Assembly: GCA_003694235.1 (NCBI GenBank)
Contig: RFKO01000048.1
Location: 1-6,005 of the forward strand
Direction: 5' to 3'
Origin: Anaerolineae bacterium
GTDB taxonomy: Bacteria; Chloroflexota; Anaerolineae; Anaerolineales; UBA11858
DNA length: 6,005 bases
Shown here: one piece after another, positions 5,814-6,005 of the stretch
Layout of the letters: the number at the start of each line of letters is the position of its first letter
How positions within the stretch are numbered: the first letter of the stretch is position 1
Position numbers and translations under genes: made by a program
Notes under the pieces: model-generated
Told to the model about the DNA's origin: nothing
Database searches by the model: none
What the model saw: the letters and a program-made list of their open reading frames with translations, nothing else

Positions 5814-6005
5814 TCACTCCCCCACGATCTGCACCACCAGCTCCCGCCGCCGCGGGCGGTTATCGAAATCCAGAAAGACGATTTGCTGCCACGTCCCCAG
5901 CGTCAGCCGCCCGCTCACAAAAGGAATGCTCAACGAGGGCCCCAGCAGCGCCGCGCGCACATGGGCATGGCCGTTCCCATCGCCCCAGCGAGCATTGTGA
6001 GCGTA
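5814..6005 (-). CDS. yjbQ: YjbQ / UPF0047 family protein, partial (N-terminus missing)
   Basis: The reverse strand from 6005 encodes the last 63 residues of a YjbQ-family protein, ending at TGA 5816-5814. The family signature is clear: HNARWGDGNGHAHV (3-16), ALLGPSLSIPF (19-29), GRLTLGTWQQIVFLDFDNRPR (32-52) and the terminal ELVVQIVGE. The full protein is normally about 130-140 residues, so roughly half lies beyond the window. The His and Asp residues of the first motif belong to the conserved pocket. Some members, such as Escherichia coli YjbQ, have been reported to show weak thiamine-phosphate synthase activity, which gave the family its secondary name. The true cellular role is unsettled. 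It is convergent with the operon and not part of it. Confidence 0.95.
   Translation of the reverse strand, partial: YAHNARWGDGNGHAHVRAALLGPSLSIPFVSGRLTLGTWQQIVFLDFDNRPRRRELVVQIVGE

Noticed and set aside
5791..6000. A 69-codon plus-strand open frame at the right edge
   Set aside because: It is opposite the clearly conserved YjbQ coding region and has no supporting features.

Overview
The window is about 6 kb of GC-rich bacterial chromosome. It suits the Chloroflexota, probably an Anaerolineae-like lineage. This assignment is inferred from three things: lipoproteins with long Thr/Pro or Pro/Gln/Ala linkers, a YqhQ/DUF1385 gene next to a phosphodiester-glycosidase gene, and short-period repeats between genes. 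No rRNA, tRNA, CRISPR array, transposase or phage gene was seen.

Left part (minus strand, read right to left). A lipoprotein gene of unknown function (1620-808) has a textbook Shine-Dalgarno and ends in a clean intrinsic terminator (779-746). After a 260-base gap comes the start of a molybdenum-hydroxylase FAD subunit (546 to beyond position 1), of the xanthine dehydrogenase / CO dehydrogenase medium-chain type; its C-terminal domain lies outside the window. The gap holds octamer repeats arranged as a large inverted repeat (583-673).

Middle and right part (plus strand). A divergent region (1621-1836) carries a good sigma70-type promoter with a perfect TATAAT box at 1801. It drives what looks like a four-gene operon: a GerMN-like lipoprotein (1837-2571), a cytosolic M20 dipeptidase (2594-3964), a four-TM YqhQ/DUF1385 membrane protein (3967-4848) and a membrane-anchored NAGPA-type phosphodiester glycosidase (4859-5749). 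The genes are 2-22 bases apart and no terminator was seen between them. Two products face the outside, one sits in the membrane and one is cytosolic, so a cell-envelope or extracellular-polymer role is a reasonable but unproven guess.

Right edge. A convergent minus-strand gene of the YjbQ/UPF0047 family (6005-5814, N-terminus missing) is separated from the operon by a 64-base spacer that is almost wholly an inverted repeat built of short GTCGT-like units.

The gene content is recognisable and mostly conserved. The observations most worth checking are structural: the octamer inverted array (583-673), the convergent-spacer inverted repeat (5750-5810), and a perfect 26-bp palindrome inside the DUF1385 coding region (4618-4643).
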